Origin: Candidatus Blautia intestinigallinarum
GTDB taxonomy: Bacteria > Bacillota > Clostridia > Lachnospirales > Lachnospiraceae
Length of the DNA stretch: 64,000 nt
NCBI GenBank assembly: GCA_019112635.1
Contig: DXIX01000028.1
Coordinates: forward strand, 47,971 to 111,970
Direction of reading: 5' to 3'
Part shown: positions 1 through 11,320 of the stretch, one piece after another
Layout: the number at the start of each line of letters is the position of its first letter
Numbering within the stretch: the first letter of the stretch is position 1
The notes under the pieces: model-generated
The model's input: only the letters and a program-made list of their open reading frames with translations
What the model was told of the DNA's origin: nothing
Database searches by the model: none
Translations under genes and position numbers: made by a program

Positions 1-307
1 GGCCTTTATCAATTTCATGAAAAACTGTATGGAACATTCACAATCCGGCGGAACTGTCCACTGCGATTATTCAGGAAATCCACTTTACGCGAAAATCCGG
101 ATATGGGACGATGGTGCCGGCTTTGATACCGAAGACCTGCCGCATCTTTTTGAACGTTTTTACCGCGGCAGGCATGCCGTGGGAAGCGGAATCGGAATTG
201 GTCTCGCCCTTGCCCGCTCCGTCTTTGAATTGCAGAACGGAACAGTTACTGCTTACAATCTGCAAAATGGCGGTGCATGTTTCGAGATAAGGATATACTG
301 TCACTGA
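1..307 (+). CDS. Sensor histidine kinase, C-terminal ATPase part (partial)
   Basis: The frame is open from the window edge, so only the last ~100 residues of a sensor kinase are present. The HATPase_c landmarks are all visible in order: the N box (N-x3-N-x2-EHS near the start), the G1 box DDGAGF, the F-type motif LFERFYRG, and a G2 box GIGIGLALA. It would autophosphorylate a histidine upstream of the window and pass the phosphate to a response regulator. The stop at 305-307 is followed closely by an ABC ATPase and FtsX-type permease, an arrangement typical of Firmicute modules that sense and resist cell-wall-active peptides. That functional link is inference from context; the kinase sensor domain is not visible. 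Confidence 0.88.
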   Translation, partial: AFINFMKNCMEHSQSGGTVHCDYSGNPLYAKIRIWDDGAGFDTEDLPHLFERFYRGRHAVGSGIGIGLALARSVFELQNGTVTAYNLQNGGACFEIRIYCH

Positions 308-371
308 GATGTCACTTTCCTTTGCTATACTGTACACAAGACAAATCGTACAACAGAAAGGAATAGCAAAC

Positions 372-1094
372 GTGGAAATATTAAGATGTGAAAATGTTAC
401 AAAAGTTTATGGATCTGGAAATAGTCAGGTTGTGGCCCTGGATCATATCAACCTTTCGGTGCAAAAAGGAGAATTTGTGGCCATTGTGGGGGCATCCGGA
501 TCAGGAAAATCAACTCTGCTGCATATTTTAGGAAATGTGGATCAACCCACAGAAGGGAAAGTGGTGATAGAGGGAACGAATATATCTGAAATGAACCGAA
601 CACAGGCAGCGATTTTCAGGCGTAGAAAAGTCGGATTAGTCTATCAATTTTATAATCTGATCCCAACACTCACCGTCCGAAAAAATATCCTGATACCACT
701 TCTGTTAGACAAGAGGAAACCAAATCAGGAATACTTTGATCATATCGTCCATTCGCTGGGGATCGCGGACAGGCTGGATTTTCTTCCCAATCAGCTATCG
801 GGCGGACAACAGCAGCGTGTGGCCATTGCCCGCTCTCTAATCTATCGCCCGGCGCTTCTGCTTGCTGATGAACCAACAGGAAACCTTGACCGAAAAAACG
901 GAAGAGAAATCATTGACCTGCTGAAATTATCCAACCGCAACCTGAATCAAACCATTCTTCTGATCACCCATGATGAAAAGATTGCCTTGGAAGCGGACCG
1001 CATGATTACCATAGAGGATGGAAAAATCATCCGTGATCAGCTCCGCAATCTGGACAAACAGCGTGAAAAAATCTCTCAGAAGAAAGGTTGGTGA
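372..1094 (+). CDS. ABC transporter ATP-binding protein (MacB/BceA type)
   Basis: ATPase subunit of a peptide- or lipid-type ABC system, about 240 residues. Visible motifs are Walker A GASGSGKS, signature LSGGQQQR, and Walker B LLLADEPTGNLD followed by the H-loop ITHDE. The frame is open further upstream to an ATG at 309, but a GTG at 372 has AAAGGA about eight bases before it and gives the usual N-terminus (VEILRCENVTKVY), so 372 is chosen. It lies just after the histidine kinase and its stop is 5 bases before the permease ATG, so the genes should be co-transcribed. Family members of this type power FtsX-domain permeases in antimicrobial peptide detoxification or lipoprotein release. The substrate is unknown here. 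Confidence 0.9.
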   Translation: MEILRCENVTKVYGSGNSQVVALDHINLSVQKGEFVAIVGASGSGKSTLLHILGNVDQPTEGKVVIEGTNISEMNRTQAAIFRRRKVGLVYQFYNLIPTLTVRKNILIPLLLDKRKPNQEYFDHIVHSLGIADRLDFLPNQLSGGQQQRVAIARSLIYRPALLLADEPTGNLDRKNGREIIDLLKLSNRNLNQTILLITHDEKIALEADRMITIEDGKIIRDQLRNLDKQREKISQKKGW

Positions 1095-1099
1095 TAAGT

Positions 1100-3295
1100 A
1101 TGTGGAAAGATTATTCCATCGGGTTTATCAAAGAAAACCGGGCCTCCAGCTTATCGGTTCTTGTCGCAGCTTTTATCTCTGCTTTGTTTCTGTCCTTGCT
1201 GTGCGGTCTATTCTACAACTTCTGGAATTACGAGATCGAATCCATCACCTTAACAGAAGGGAACTGGCAAGGCCGCATTACAGGAACATTGGAAAAAAAT
1301 GTGGTGTCTGACATTGAAAACTTTGCCAATGTAAAAACTGCTGTTGTCAATGAAGAATTGTCAGATGGAAAAACCCTTGTGATTGATATCTGTTTTCACA
1401 ACATCAGGACCGTTTATCAGGATATGCCCCTGATCGCCCGACATCTGAATATCCCCGAGAGTTCTGTGTCTTATCATGAACTGCTCTTATCCAGGTATTG
1501 CGTCCACAACCCGCAGGATGAATCCCCACCCTTACTGATCGCTTTCTACCTGGCAGTACTTCTGCTTGCATCTGTGTCTTTGATTTTGATTATTCATAAC
1601 TCTTTTGCCATATCCATGAATGCCCATGTTCATCAGTTTGGTATTTTTTCCAGCATTGGAGCAACACCGGGACAGATCCTCACCTGCCTTTTGCAGGAGG
1701 CAGCTATTCTTTGTATCGCCCCAATTTTTCTTGGAAATGTTATCGGGATTGCCTTGACCTTCGGTATCATACAGATTACAAATATGTTTGCAGAGAATAT
1801 TGCAGCCAGACACGAAGCCGTATTTACATACCATCCCTTTGTATTCGCTGTCACAATTCTGGCATCTGCCTTGACGGTATTTATTTCTGCATGGCTGCCA
1901 GCCAGAAAGTTATACAGACTGACCCCACTGGAAGCCATCAAAAATACAGACGAACTGCAGCTAAAACGTAAGAAAAAATCTCCCATTCTCATGAGGCTTT
2001 TTGGGATCGAGGGAGAACTGGCTGGCAATGCACTGAAAGCACAGAAAAAAGCTCTGCGGACCTCCACCCTGTCACTGGCCCTCTCTTTTTTGAGCTTTAC
2101 ACTCATGCTATGCTTCTTCACTCTCTCAGAAATCAGCACGAACCATACCTATTTTGAACGTTACCAGGATGCCTGGGATGTCATGGCAACCGTAAAAAAC
2201 ACACCGATAGAGGATTTCGCTTACGGAGATGACATCCATGCTTTGAATGATACAGACAGTATCATTTATCAAAAAGCAAACGCTTATAGCTCCATTCCAA
2301 TGAATGCCATCAGCGAGGAAGTCAAAAACCTGGGCGGAGTAGAAGTGTTAGCCAAAACTGCTGTCAGCGCTGCCGATGGTTTCTATTCTGTTCAAGCCCC
2401 TATCGTCATTATGGATGACCGTAGTTTTTCTGAATACTGCGAACAAATGGGATTTTCCCCAGGCGAAACAGGAAGTATCATTCTGAACCGTATCTGGGAC
2501 AGCACAAACAGTAATTTCAGATACAAAAAATATGTTCCCTTTCTGAAAGAAAAGCAGACATCCATCATCTTACAAAATCCCGATGACGCAGCGGCTGCTG
2601 TCACCATTCCTGTCCTGGGCTATACACAAGAACCGCCGGTCTTAAGAGAAGAATATGACAACTATACTTTCGTTCAGTTTCTTTCCGTTTCTACATGGAA
2701 ACAGATCAAAGAAGTGATTCAAAACGCAGAATCTGACCTTTTTATCCGTGTGTTGGCAACAAAGGACAGATCTTTAGCCGAATTAAATACCATAGAGACA
2801 GAACTGAAAAACATGATGGGACATGAATTTACACTGGAAATGGAAAACCGGATTCAGGAAAAAACAGACAATGACGTCATGTTAAATGGTTACAAATGGA
2901 TCATCGGATCGTTATGCGTGTTACTCGCCCTGATCGGAATTGCCAATGTCTTTTCCAACACTTTGGGATTTATCCGTCAAAGAAAACGGGAATTTGCCAG
3001 ATATATGTCTATTGGAATGACACCCGGCGGTATGCGGAAAATATTCTGCATTGAAGTCCTCGTCATTGCGGGACGTCCTGTGCTGATCACCCTTCCGCTT
3101 ACGGTATTGTTTGTAAGTTTTATGATAAAGGCAAGTGTTCTGAATCCTATGGAATTTTGGACAGCAGCTCCGATTCTTCCTATCGTGATTTTTATCCTGT
3201 TGATTTTTGGATTTGTCGCACTGGCCTATTACATGGGAGGTAAAAAAATCCTGAAATGTAATCTGATTGAAAGTATTACAAAGACCCTCCCCTGA
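1100..3295 (+). CDS. FtsX-like ABC transporter permease
   Basis: Membrane partner of the preceding ATPase, about 731 residues. There is one N-terminal membrane segment (about residues 18-40), a short extracytoplasmic stretch, three more membrane segments (about 150-270), then a second half with a membrane segment near 330, a large extracytoplasmic region (about 350-610) and three terminal helices. This duplicated FtsX layout matches permeases linked to two-component systems. ATG 1100 is chosen because AGAAAGG lies upstream of it; TTG 1088 and GTG 1091 are also in frame. The large domain between the FtsX units is where BceB-type sensors bind peptide, so a sensing and resistance role is plausible but not shown. 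Confidence 0.88.
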   Translation: MWKDYSIGFIKENRASSLSVLVAAFISALFLSLLCGLFYNFWNYEIESITLTEGNWQGRITGTLEKNVVSDIENFANVKTAVVNEELSDGKTLVIDICFHNIRTVYQDMPLIARHLNIPESSVSYHELLLSRYCVHNPQDESPPLLIAFYLAVLLLASVSLILIIHNSFAISMNAHVHQFGIFSSIGATPGQILTCLLQEAAILCIAPIFLGNVIGIALTFGIIQITNMFAENIAARHEAVFTYHPFVFAVTILASALTVFISAWLPARKLYRLTPLEAIKNTDELQLKRKKKSPILMRLFGIEGELAGNALKAQKKALRTSTLSLALSFLSFTLMLCFFTLSEISTNHTYFERYQDAWDVMATVKNTPIEDFAYGDDIHALNDTDSIIYQKANAYSSIPMNAISEEVKNLGGVEVLAKTAVSAADGFYSVQAPIVIMDDRSFSEYCEQMGFSPGETGSIILNRIWDSTNSNFRYKKYVPFLKEKQTSIILQNPDDAAAAVTIPVLGYTQEPPVLREEYDNYTFVQFLSVSTWKQIKEVIQNAESDLFIRVLATKDRSLAELNTIETELKNMMGHEFTLEMENRIQEKTDNDVMLNGYKWIIGSLCVLLALIGIANVFSNTLGFIRQRKREFARYMSIGMTPGGMRKIFCIEVLVIAGRPVLITLPLTVLFVSFMIKASVLNPMEFWTAAPILPIVIFILLIFGFVALAYYMGGKKILKCNLIESITKTLP

Positions 3296-3303
3296 TAGGG
3301 TTA

Positions 3304-3346
3304 AAGGGAGACACACAGTTCCATCTGTGTAATCTCCCTTGTTTTT
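3304..3346. terminator. Bidirectional intrinsic terminator
   Basis: AAGGGAGA-CACAG pairs with CTGTG-(TAA)TCTCCCTT, followed by GTTTTT on the plus strand. It lies between the permease stop and the convergent GH42 gene stop, so it can serve both. Confidence 0.75.
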
Positions 3347-3353
3347 CTTCACA

Positions 3354-5372
3354 TTAAGACTCGAAAATTCTACACTGGAACGGACCAAGCTCCAGCATTC
3401 CCTGACAAATCTCCCCGGTCTCCGCATCCGTCCAGGAACCAATTCCTTCCACCTTCGCAGGTTCATTGTTGAAATTCATGACAAACACGAAAGACTGGCA
3501 TTGATCTTCCCGGATTCTCAGGGAAACAGTCACTCCGTGGGGAAGCTTCACGCCCAGCGGATTGGCCAAAGCCAGTTCCTCCAGCAGATCTTCCGTGAAC
3601 CTGCGCAGGAAATTCAACTCCGGCTCAGCTGCCAGATAATAGGCGCTGCCCTCTCCATAGGCGTTTTTGGTGAGAACCGGCATTCCTTTCACATAGTCTT
3701 CCTCATACACGCTAAGAACCTGTGTCCCCTCTTTTGCGTGAATCACCTCTCTGAGCCCGCCTGCCGGATACTGCACACCCTGATAGGAGAAAGTATTCGG
3801 GAACTCTTCACAGGGAGCGTCGATTTCTTCCTGAACCACGCCCAGCACATCTTCCAGCGGATGATGTCCCAGGAAACACAGATCTGTCTCATCCACCAGA
3901 CCGCTGAAGTATGTGGTCACATAGACACCGCCGCCTCTCACGTAATCTCTCACTTTCCCGGCATATCCCTCTTTGTACATATAATTGAAGGGAGCCAGTA
4001 CGAGCTGATAACCTTCCAGGGAATCATCCATACCCACCAGATCCACATCGATACCGGCCTCCCAGAAAGGCTGATAATATAGGAAAATGCTGTCCACATA
4101 GTTCATATCCGTTCTTGGGCCGGAGACATCTTCCAATGCCCACCAGTTCTCCCAGTCAAAGATCATGGCCACCTTGGGCTGATTCACTGTGCCGTCGAGA
4201 AGATCCGTAAGCCCCATCAGGCGCTCTCCCACCTGGGTCACTTCCCGGAAAGTTCTGGTATTGCTTCCGTTTTTATGTCCCACCACAGCACCGTGGAATT
4301 TCTCGAAGGATCCCCTGCTCTTTCTCCACTGGAAATACAGAACCGAGTCTGATCCATGAGCCAGCGCCTGCATGGAGGAAAGCATGTGCATTCCCGGGAG
4401 CTTCGAGGGATTGACCTCCCGCCAGCTGACCATTGACGGTGTGCTCTCCATCAGCAGAAACGGTTTCTTCTTCATGGAGCGCATCAGGCTGTGGCTGGCC
4501 GCAGTACGCATCGCCACAGTCACTTCATCCTTTCTCTTATGCCAGAACGGATAATTATCCCAGGATATCACATCCAGCTCATCGCGCAGTCTGTGATAGT
4601 CCAGCCCCTTGAAAAAATACATAAAATTCGTGGTGACTGGAAGATCCGACGCTGTCCGGACAGCCTGAATCTCCCCGGCGACAAAATCACTCATCTGTTC
4701 CGTAGCAAATCTTCTCCAGTCCAGCTTCAGTCCAGTCATTGTATACTCACCCTGAGGCGCAGGACTGTGAATCTGATCCCAGTCGGTGTACACATGACTC
4801 CAGAATCTGCCCCACCAGGCTTTGTTCAGATTATCCAGGGTCTGATAACGCTTCTTCAGCCATTCCCTGAATGCTCTCTGACACTGTTCACAGTGACAGG
4901 TGGAATCCCCGAAATTTCCTCCCAGCTCATTGGAAATATGCCACAGAACCACATTCTCCTTCTTTCCGAACTTCTGGGACAACGCTCTGTCCAGAGATTG
5001 AATCTTCTGGCGCATCACCGGGGAAGTATAACAGAAATTCTGTCTCTTGCCCGGAAGATTTTTCGTTCCGTCCTCCTGTACCTGCATGACTTCCGGATAT
5101 TTTTCCGTGAGCCAATGGGGCATGGCCCCGGAAGGAGTTGCCAGGATCACCTGGATTCCTTCCCTGCCCAGACGGTCCACAATCTCTTCCAGCCACTGAA
5201 AATCATAGACCCCTTCCTTTGGTTCCAACATTGCCCAGGAAAAAATTCCCAGAGTTACACAGTTGACCTGTGCTTTCTTCATCAATTGAATATCTTCCTC
5301 TAAAATTTCCGGATATTCCAGCCACTGTTCCGGATTATAATCTCCACCGTGAAGAATCCTTCCTCCTATCAT
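3354..5372 (-). CDS. Beta-galactosidase, GH42
   Basis: Retaining beta-galactosidase of family GH42, 672 residues, the usual family length. The N-terminal TIM barrel starts with the typical HGGDYNPEQW. The acid/base is Glu149 in the WHISNE motif and the nucleophile is Glu309 in LLMESTPS. A CHCEQC cysteine cluster at about 159-164 corresponds to the zinc-binding site of many GH42 enzymes. Trimerisation (about 390-600) and C-terminal beta domains follow. No signal peptide is seen, so it acts in the cytoplasm on imported galactosides. The start has a clear AGGAGG. It is 47 bases downstream of the GH2 gene on the same strand, so the pair probably forms one operon run from the lacZ promoter. Confidence 0.95.
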   Translation of the reverse strand: MIGGRILHGGDYNPEQWLEYPEILEEDIQLMKKAQVNCVTLGIFSWAMLEPKEGVYDFQWLEEIVDRLGREGIQVILATPSGAMPHWLTEKYPEVMQVQEDGTKNLPGKRQNFCYTSPVMRQKIQSLDRALSQKFGKKENVVLWHISNELGGNFGDSTCHCEQCQRAFREWLKKRYQTLDNLNKAWWGRFWSHVYTDWDQIHSPAPQGEYTMTGLKLDWRRFATEQMSDFVAGEIQAVRTASDLPVTTNFMYFFKGLDYHRLRDELDVISWDNYPFWHKRKDEVTVAMRTAASHSLMRSMKKKPFLLMESTPSMVSWREVNPSKLPGMHMLSSMQALAHGSDSVLYFQWRKSRGSFEKFHGAVVGHKNGSNTRTFREVTQVGERLMGLTDLLDGTVNQPKVAMIFDWENWWALEDVSGPRTDMNYVDSIFLYYQPFWEAGIDVDLVGMDDSLEGYQLVLAPFNYMYKEGYAGKVRDYVRGGGVYVTTYFSGLVDETDLCFLGHHPLEDVLGVVQEEIDAPCEEFPNTFSYQGVQYPAGGLREVIHAKEGTQVLSVYEEDYVKGMPVLTKNAYGEGSAYYLAAEPELNFLRRFTEDLLEELALANPLGVKLPHGVTVSLRIREDQCQSFVFVMNFNNEPAKVEGIGSWTDAETGEICQGMLELGPFQCRIFES

Positions 5373-5419
5373 GTCAATAGCCTCCTGTATATTCTGCTCT
5401 CGTCCGGTTGCATTCTTCC

Positions 5420-8542
<3,123 letters not shown>

Positions 8543-8552
8543 TCATAAATCT

Positions 8553-8583
8553 ATTATAGTATGGATAGACAAAGTATTGTATG
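8553..8583 (-). promoter_or_regulatory. lacZ promoter with AraC-type box
   Basis: On the minus strand a TATAAT -10 (8553-8558) is preceded, exactly 15 bases upstream, by CATACAATAC (8574-8583). The same 10-mer at the same 15-base distance from TATAAT is found in the sugar ABC promoter at 12734-12764. There is no good -35 hexamer, as expected for activator-dependent promoters. The adjacent AraC protein is the likely binder (inference). The box also overlaps the possible -35 region of the divergent araC promoter, which would allow autoregulation. Confidence 0.7.
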
Positions 8584-8601
8584 GTATGTTAAGCTAAAGA
8601 A

Positions 8602-8607
8602 TATAAT
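8602..8607 (+). promoter_or_regulatory. araC-type gene -10 element
   Basis: TATAAT lies 24 bases before the regulator ATG. A TTGTAT at 8577-8582 could act as -35 although the 19-base spacer is long; it overlaps the shared CATACAATAC box. Confidence 0.45.
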
Positions 8608-8631
8608 ATTTCGAAACAGGTGGTGATTCTC

Positions 8632-9438
8632 ATGCCAATAATCTTCCGCAGCACTCCCATTGTGGAACCCTTTACGTTTGATTCCCTGGGAAATCACTGG
8701 GAGCAAGATCAGATCTTTCGGCCGAAAGGCTATCCCTTCTACCATTATCTCCAGTCCGAATCCGGCACTGGAATCGTGACGGTCGAGGGACAGACACACA
8801 TTCTCCATGAAAAAGAAGGAATTCTCATCGCCCCCTTCCTGCGGCACTCTTATCAGAAGCAGAGCAGCCAGTGGTTCACTCTGTTTGCCACTTTCACAGG
8901 AACGGTGGAGAGCAGCATCCCCCAGATGCTCGGCAACCGCCAAGTTATTCTGACGGACAAGAGCCAGGGGGAGCGCATCGCCCAGCTTCTGTCCGAGTGT
9001 ATCCGAAGATACGATTCCCTCCCTGTGGATGAGAAGCGTCTGTCCATTGACTGTTACAGTCTGCTGATGAATTTTGTGGATGGCGTCCACACTCAGAAAT
9101 TAACCGATGATCCTCTTTATCAGCGTTACATTGCCCCGGTAATAGAAGAAATTGAAAGGCATTATGACCGGGAACTCACTGTGGAATCCCTCAGCGGACA
9201 GGTATACATTACTCCCCAATATCTCTCCAGGCTCTTCCGCCGTTTTCTGAACTGTTCCACCTATGAATATCTCACCTCCTGCCGTATCCGCAAGGCTAAG
9301 GAATTCCTGATCACCAGCCCCAGGCTGGAGGTTCAGCACATCGCCCAGAAAACCGGCTTCTCCGACACCAGCCATTTTATCGCTGTCTTCAAAAAAATCA
9401 CCGGAATGACACCTCTGGAATTCCGAAAATTAAATTAA
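8632..9438 (+). CDS. AraC family transcriptional regulator (galactoside locus)
   Basis: About 268 residues with an N-terminal cupin-like sensing domain (AraC_binding, about 10-140) and a C-terminal double helix-turn-helix (about 165-265). The HTH region holds the typical VESLSGQVYITPQYLSRLFRR first helix pair and the HIAQKTGFSDTSHFIAVFKK second pair. AGGTGG precedes ATG 8632; two GTG codons just upstream are less well placed. It is divergent from lacZ and faces the sugar ABC operon, with identical putative operator boxes in front of both, so it is the obvious activator of galactoside uptake and hydrolysis. The inducer is not visible from sequence. Confidence 0.92.
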   Translation: MPIIFRSTPIVEPFTFDSLGNHWEQDQIFRPKGYPFYHYLQSESGTGIVTVEGQTHILHEKEGILIAPFLRHSYQKQSSQWFTLFATFTGTVESSIPQMLGNRQVILTDKSQGERIAQLLSECIRRYDSLPVDEKRLSIDCYSLLMNFVDGVHTQKLTDDPLYQRYIAPVIEEIERHYDRELTVESLSGQVYITPQYLSRLFRRFLNCSTYEYLTSCRIRKAKEFLITSPRLEVQHIAQKTGFSDTSHFIAVFKKITGMTPLEFRKLN

Positions 9439-9453
9439 TCTTTGTTTTTCCGC

Positions 9454-9482
9454 AAAATAGGACTGCCAGCAATGGCAGCCCT
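9454..9482. terminator. Intrinsic terminator between araC and ABC operon
   Basis: AGGACTGCCA and TGGCAGCCCT form a ten-position stem with loop GCAA. A TTTT run follows on the minus strand (complement of 9454-9457), fitting termination of the sugar ABC operon; it also lies just past the araC stop. Confidence 0.7.
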
Positions 9483-9497
9483 ATCAAAAAGCATATT

Positions 9498-10328
9498 TTA
9501 TTTCACGGCACCGGTAATACCTTCTGCGAACTGTTTCTGCAGTACGAAGAATACGATCATGGTCGGGATGGAGCAGAAGAGAACGCCCACCATCAACATA
9601 CCATAGTCGGTGGTATATCCGGATGACATATTGGCGATCAACATTGGCATAGTCTGTGCCTCCGGCATCGTCATGATTACCTTCGGCCACAGATAAGCGT
9701 TCCATGCGTTCATAAACGTGATAACGCCTGCCGCTGCGTAGGTAGCCTTCATCATCGGCATATACATACGATAAAAGATCTGGAACTCGTTCAGTCCGTC
9801 AATACGTGCCGCTTCCATCGTGTCAACAGGGAAGTTCCTGGAGTTCTGGCGGAACATCATAATCAGGAACGGCGTTGACAGAGAAGGAAGGATAAATCCC
9901 CATACACTGTTCAGAAGTTTCATGGAAGAAAGCATTTTAAACAACGGGATCATAGTAGCAACCTGCGGAATCATCATAGCGAGCAGCAAGATGGAAAACA
10001 GAAGATCCTTCCACTTGTCATGATACAGCTCGAATCCAAAACCTGCCAGAGAACAGATCAGGATCGCCAGGACCGTCTGTACAACTGCATACAGGAAAGA
10101 GTTTCCCATTGCGCGCCAGAGGTCATAGTTTGCCAACAGGTTGTTGAAGTTTGTCATCAGTTCCCCACCGATCGTGATCTTACCATTTGCAACATCAAAG
10201 GTATTATTTGTTGCGGCAGAAATCATCCAGTAGAACGGGAATACTGATAAAAATGCCACAATAATCAGAAATATGTATGTAGGAATCAGACGGCGCTGGA
10301 TCATACTTCTATTCTTTTTCTCAGTCAC
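9498..10328 (-). CDS. Carbohydrate ABC transporter permease (MalG/GanQ type)
   Basis: Second permease of a CUT1 sugar importer, about 277 residues. It has six predicted membrane segments and the conserved EAA loop (MEAARIDGLNEFQIFYRMYMP) that contacts an ATPase. The frame extends to a GTG at 10337, but GTG 10328 has AGTAGG before it and overlaps the upstream permease stop by 8 bases, a standard coupled arrangement. No ATPase gene is in the cluster; CUT1 importers of Firmicutes commonly share a single MsmX-type ATPase encoded elsewhere, which is the likely explanation. Substrate is probably a beta-galactoside, judging from the GH2 and GH42 neighbours. Confidence 0.9.
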   Translation of the reverse strand: MTEKKNRSMIQRRLIPTYIFLIIVAFLSVFPFYWMISAATNNTFDVANGKITIGGELMTNFNNLLANYDLWRAMGNSFLYAVVQTVLAILICSLAGFGFELYHDKWKDLLFSILLLAMMIPQVATMIPLFKMLSSMKLLNSVWGFILPSLSTPFLIMMFRQNSRNFPVDTMEAARIDGLNEFQIFYRMYMPMMKATYAAAGVITFMNAWNAYLWPKVIMTMPEAQTMPMLIANMSSGYTTDYGMLMVGVLFCSIPTMIVFFVLQKQFAEGITGAVK

Positions 10329-11223
10329 GAGTATCACCTACTTTCATATTGATGAACGCCAGAACCGCAACGAGAATAAATACGAAGAAGCACATTGCCG
10401 TTGCATATCCAAAGTTCGAAACGCCGCCGGCGCCAAACGAATTGTTGTAAATATAGTGAGACATGGTGATGGTTGAGTTTGCCGGACCACCATTGGTCAG
10501 GTTGACAGACTCATCGAACAACTGCAGAGTACCGTTGATAGACATAATGAAAGTCATGATGATTGTCGGTTTCAACAGTGGCACGGTAATTCTCCAGAAG
10601 GTCTTCCATCCATTAGCACCATCGATCTTCGCCGCCTCATATACAGAATATTCAATATTCTGCAGACCAGCCAGATAGAACACCATATTGTATCCAGTCC
10701 ATCTCCAGATCAGGGCGATGATGATGACAGCTTTTGCACTTGCGGAATTTCCAAGAAAGTTGTAGTTTTCCTGAAGGATACCAAGATTTACAAGAATTGC
10801 ATTTACTAGTCCGTCCGTTGCGAACAAAGACTTGAAAATCAACGCATAAGATACAAGGGATGTCGCACAGGGAAGGAACACACATGTACGGAAGAATCCT
10901 TTGAATCTTAAATGCTGGTTATTCAGAAGCTGAGCCAGCAGGATCGCCAGAATCAGCATGATCGGCACCTGGATGACCAGGTACAGGAACGTGTTTCCAA
11001 CAGAAGTCATGAACACTTTGTCAGAGAACATTCTCGTATAGTTGTTGAAAATCGGTTCATTCCAATGCATATTCGCACTGGACCCGGTCTGCAGTGACAT
11101 GATAAATGCCTGAATCATCGGCCAGAATGCCATAATCGCGATGAGAATCGTAGCCGGTGTCAGGAACGCCCAGCCCGCTGCTGACTGTTTACCCAGCAGT
11201 GTCATCTTTCTTTTCTGTTTCAA
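10321..11223 (-). CDS. Carbohydrate ABC transporter permease (MalF/GanP type)
   Basis: First permease of the CUT1 importer, 300 residues, with six membrane segments and the EAA motif (YEAAKIDGANGWKTFWRITVP). The start is a TTG at 11223 with a strong AAGGAGGGGG upstream; an ATG at 11205 is the alternative. It sits between the binding-protein gene and the second permease. A stem-loop in the 97-base gap from the binding protein gene may lower its expression relative to that gene. Confidence 0.9.
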   Translation of the reverse strand: MKQKRKMTLLGKQSAAGWAFLTPATILIAIMAFWPMIQAFIMSLQTGSSANMHWNEPIFNNYTRMFSDKVFMTSVGNTFLYLVIQVPIMLILAILLAQLLNNQHLRFKGFFRTCVFLPCATSLVSYALIFKSLFATDGLVNAILVNLGILQENYNFLGNSASAKAVIIIALIWRWTGYNMVFYLAGLQNIEYSVYEAAKIDGANGWKTFWRITVPLLKPTIIMTFIMSINGTLQLFDESVNLTNGGPANSTITMSHYIYNNSFGAGGVSNFGYATAMCFFVFILVAVLAFINMKVGDTRD

Positions 11224-11254
11224 CTTTTGGGCCCCCTCCTTTTTAATAAACAGG

Positions 11255-11286
11255 CAGGGTAGCGGATGTCTCCGCCCCCCGCCCTG
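11255..11286 (-). other. Intercistronic stem-loop between binding protein and permease genes
   Basis: In the minus-strand transcript CAGGG pairs with CCCTG and GCGGA with TCCGC around a GACA loop. It has no strong U-run. Such structures after binding-protein genes often stabilise the upstream mRNA or partly block read-through, giving binding protein in excess (family knowledge; role here inferred). Confidence 0.5.
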
Positions 11287-11320
11287 TCTTGAATGTTTCC
11301 AATGGCAATTTCTTCAATTG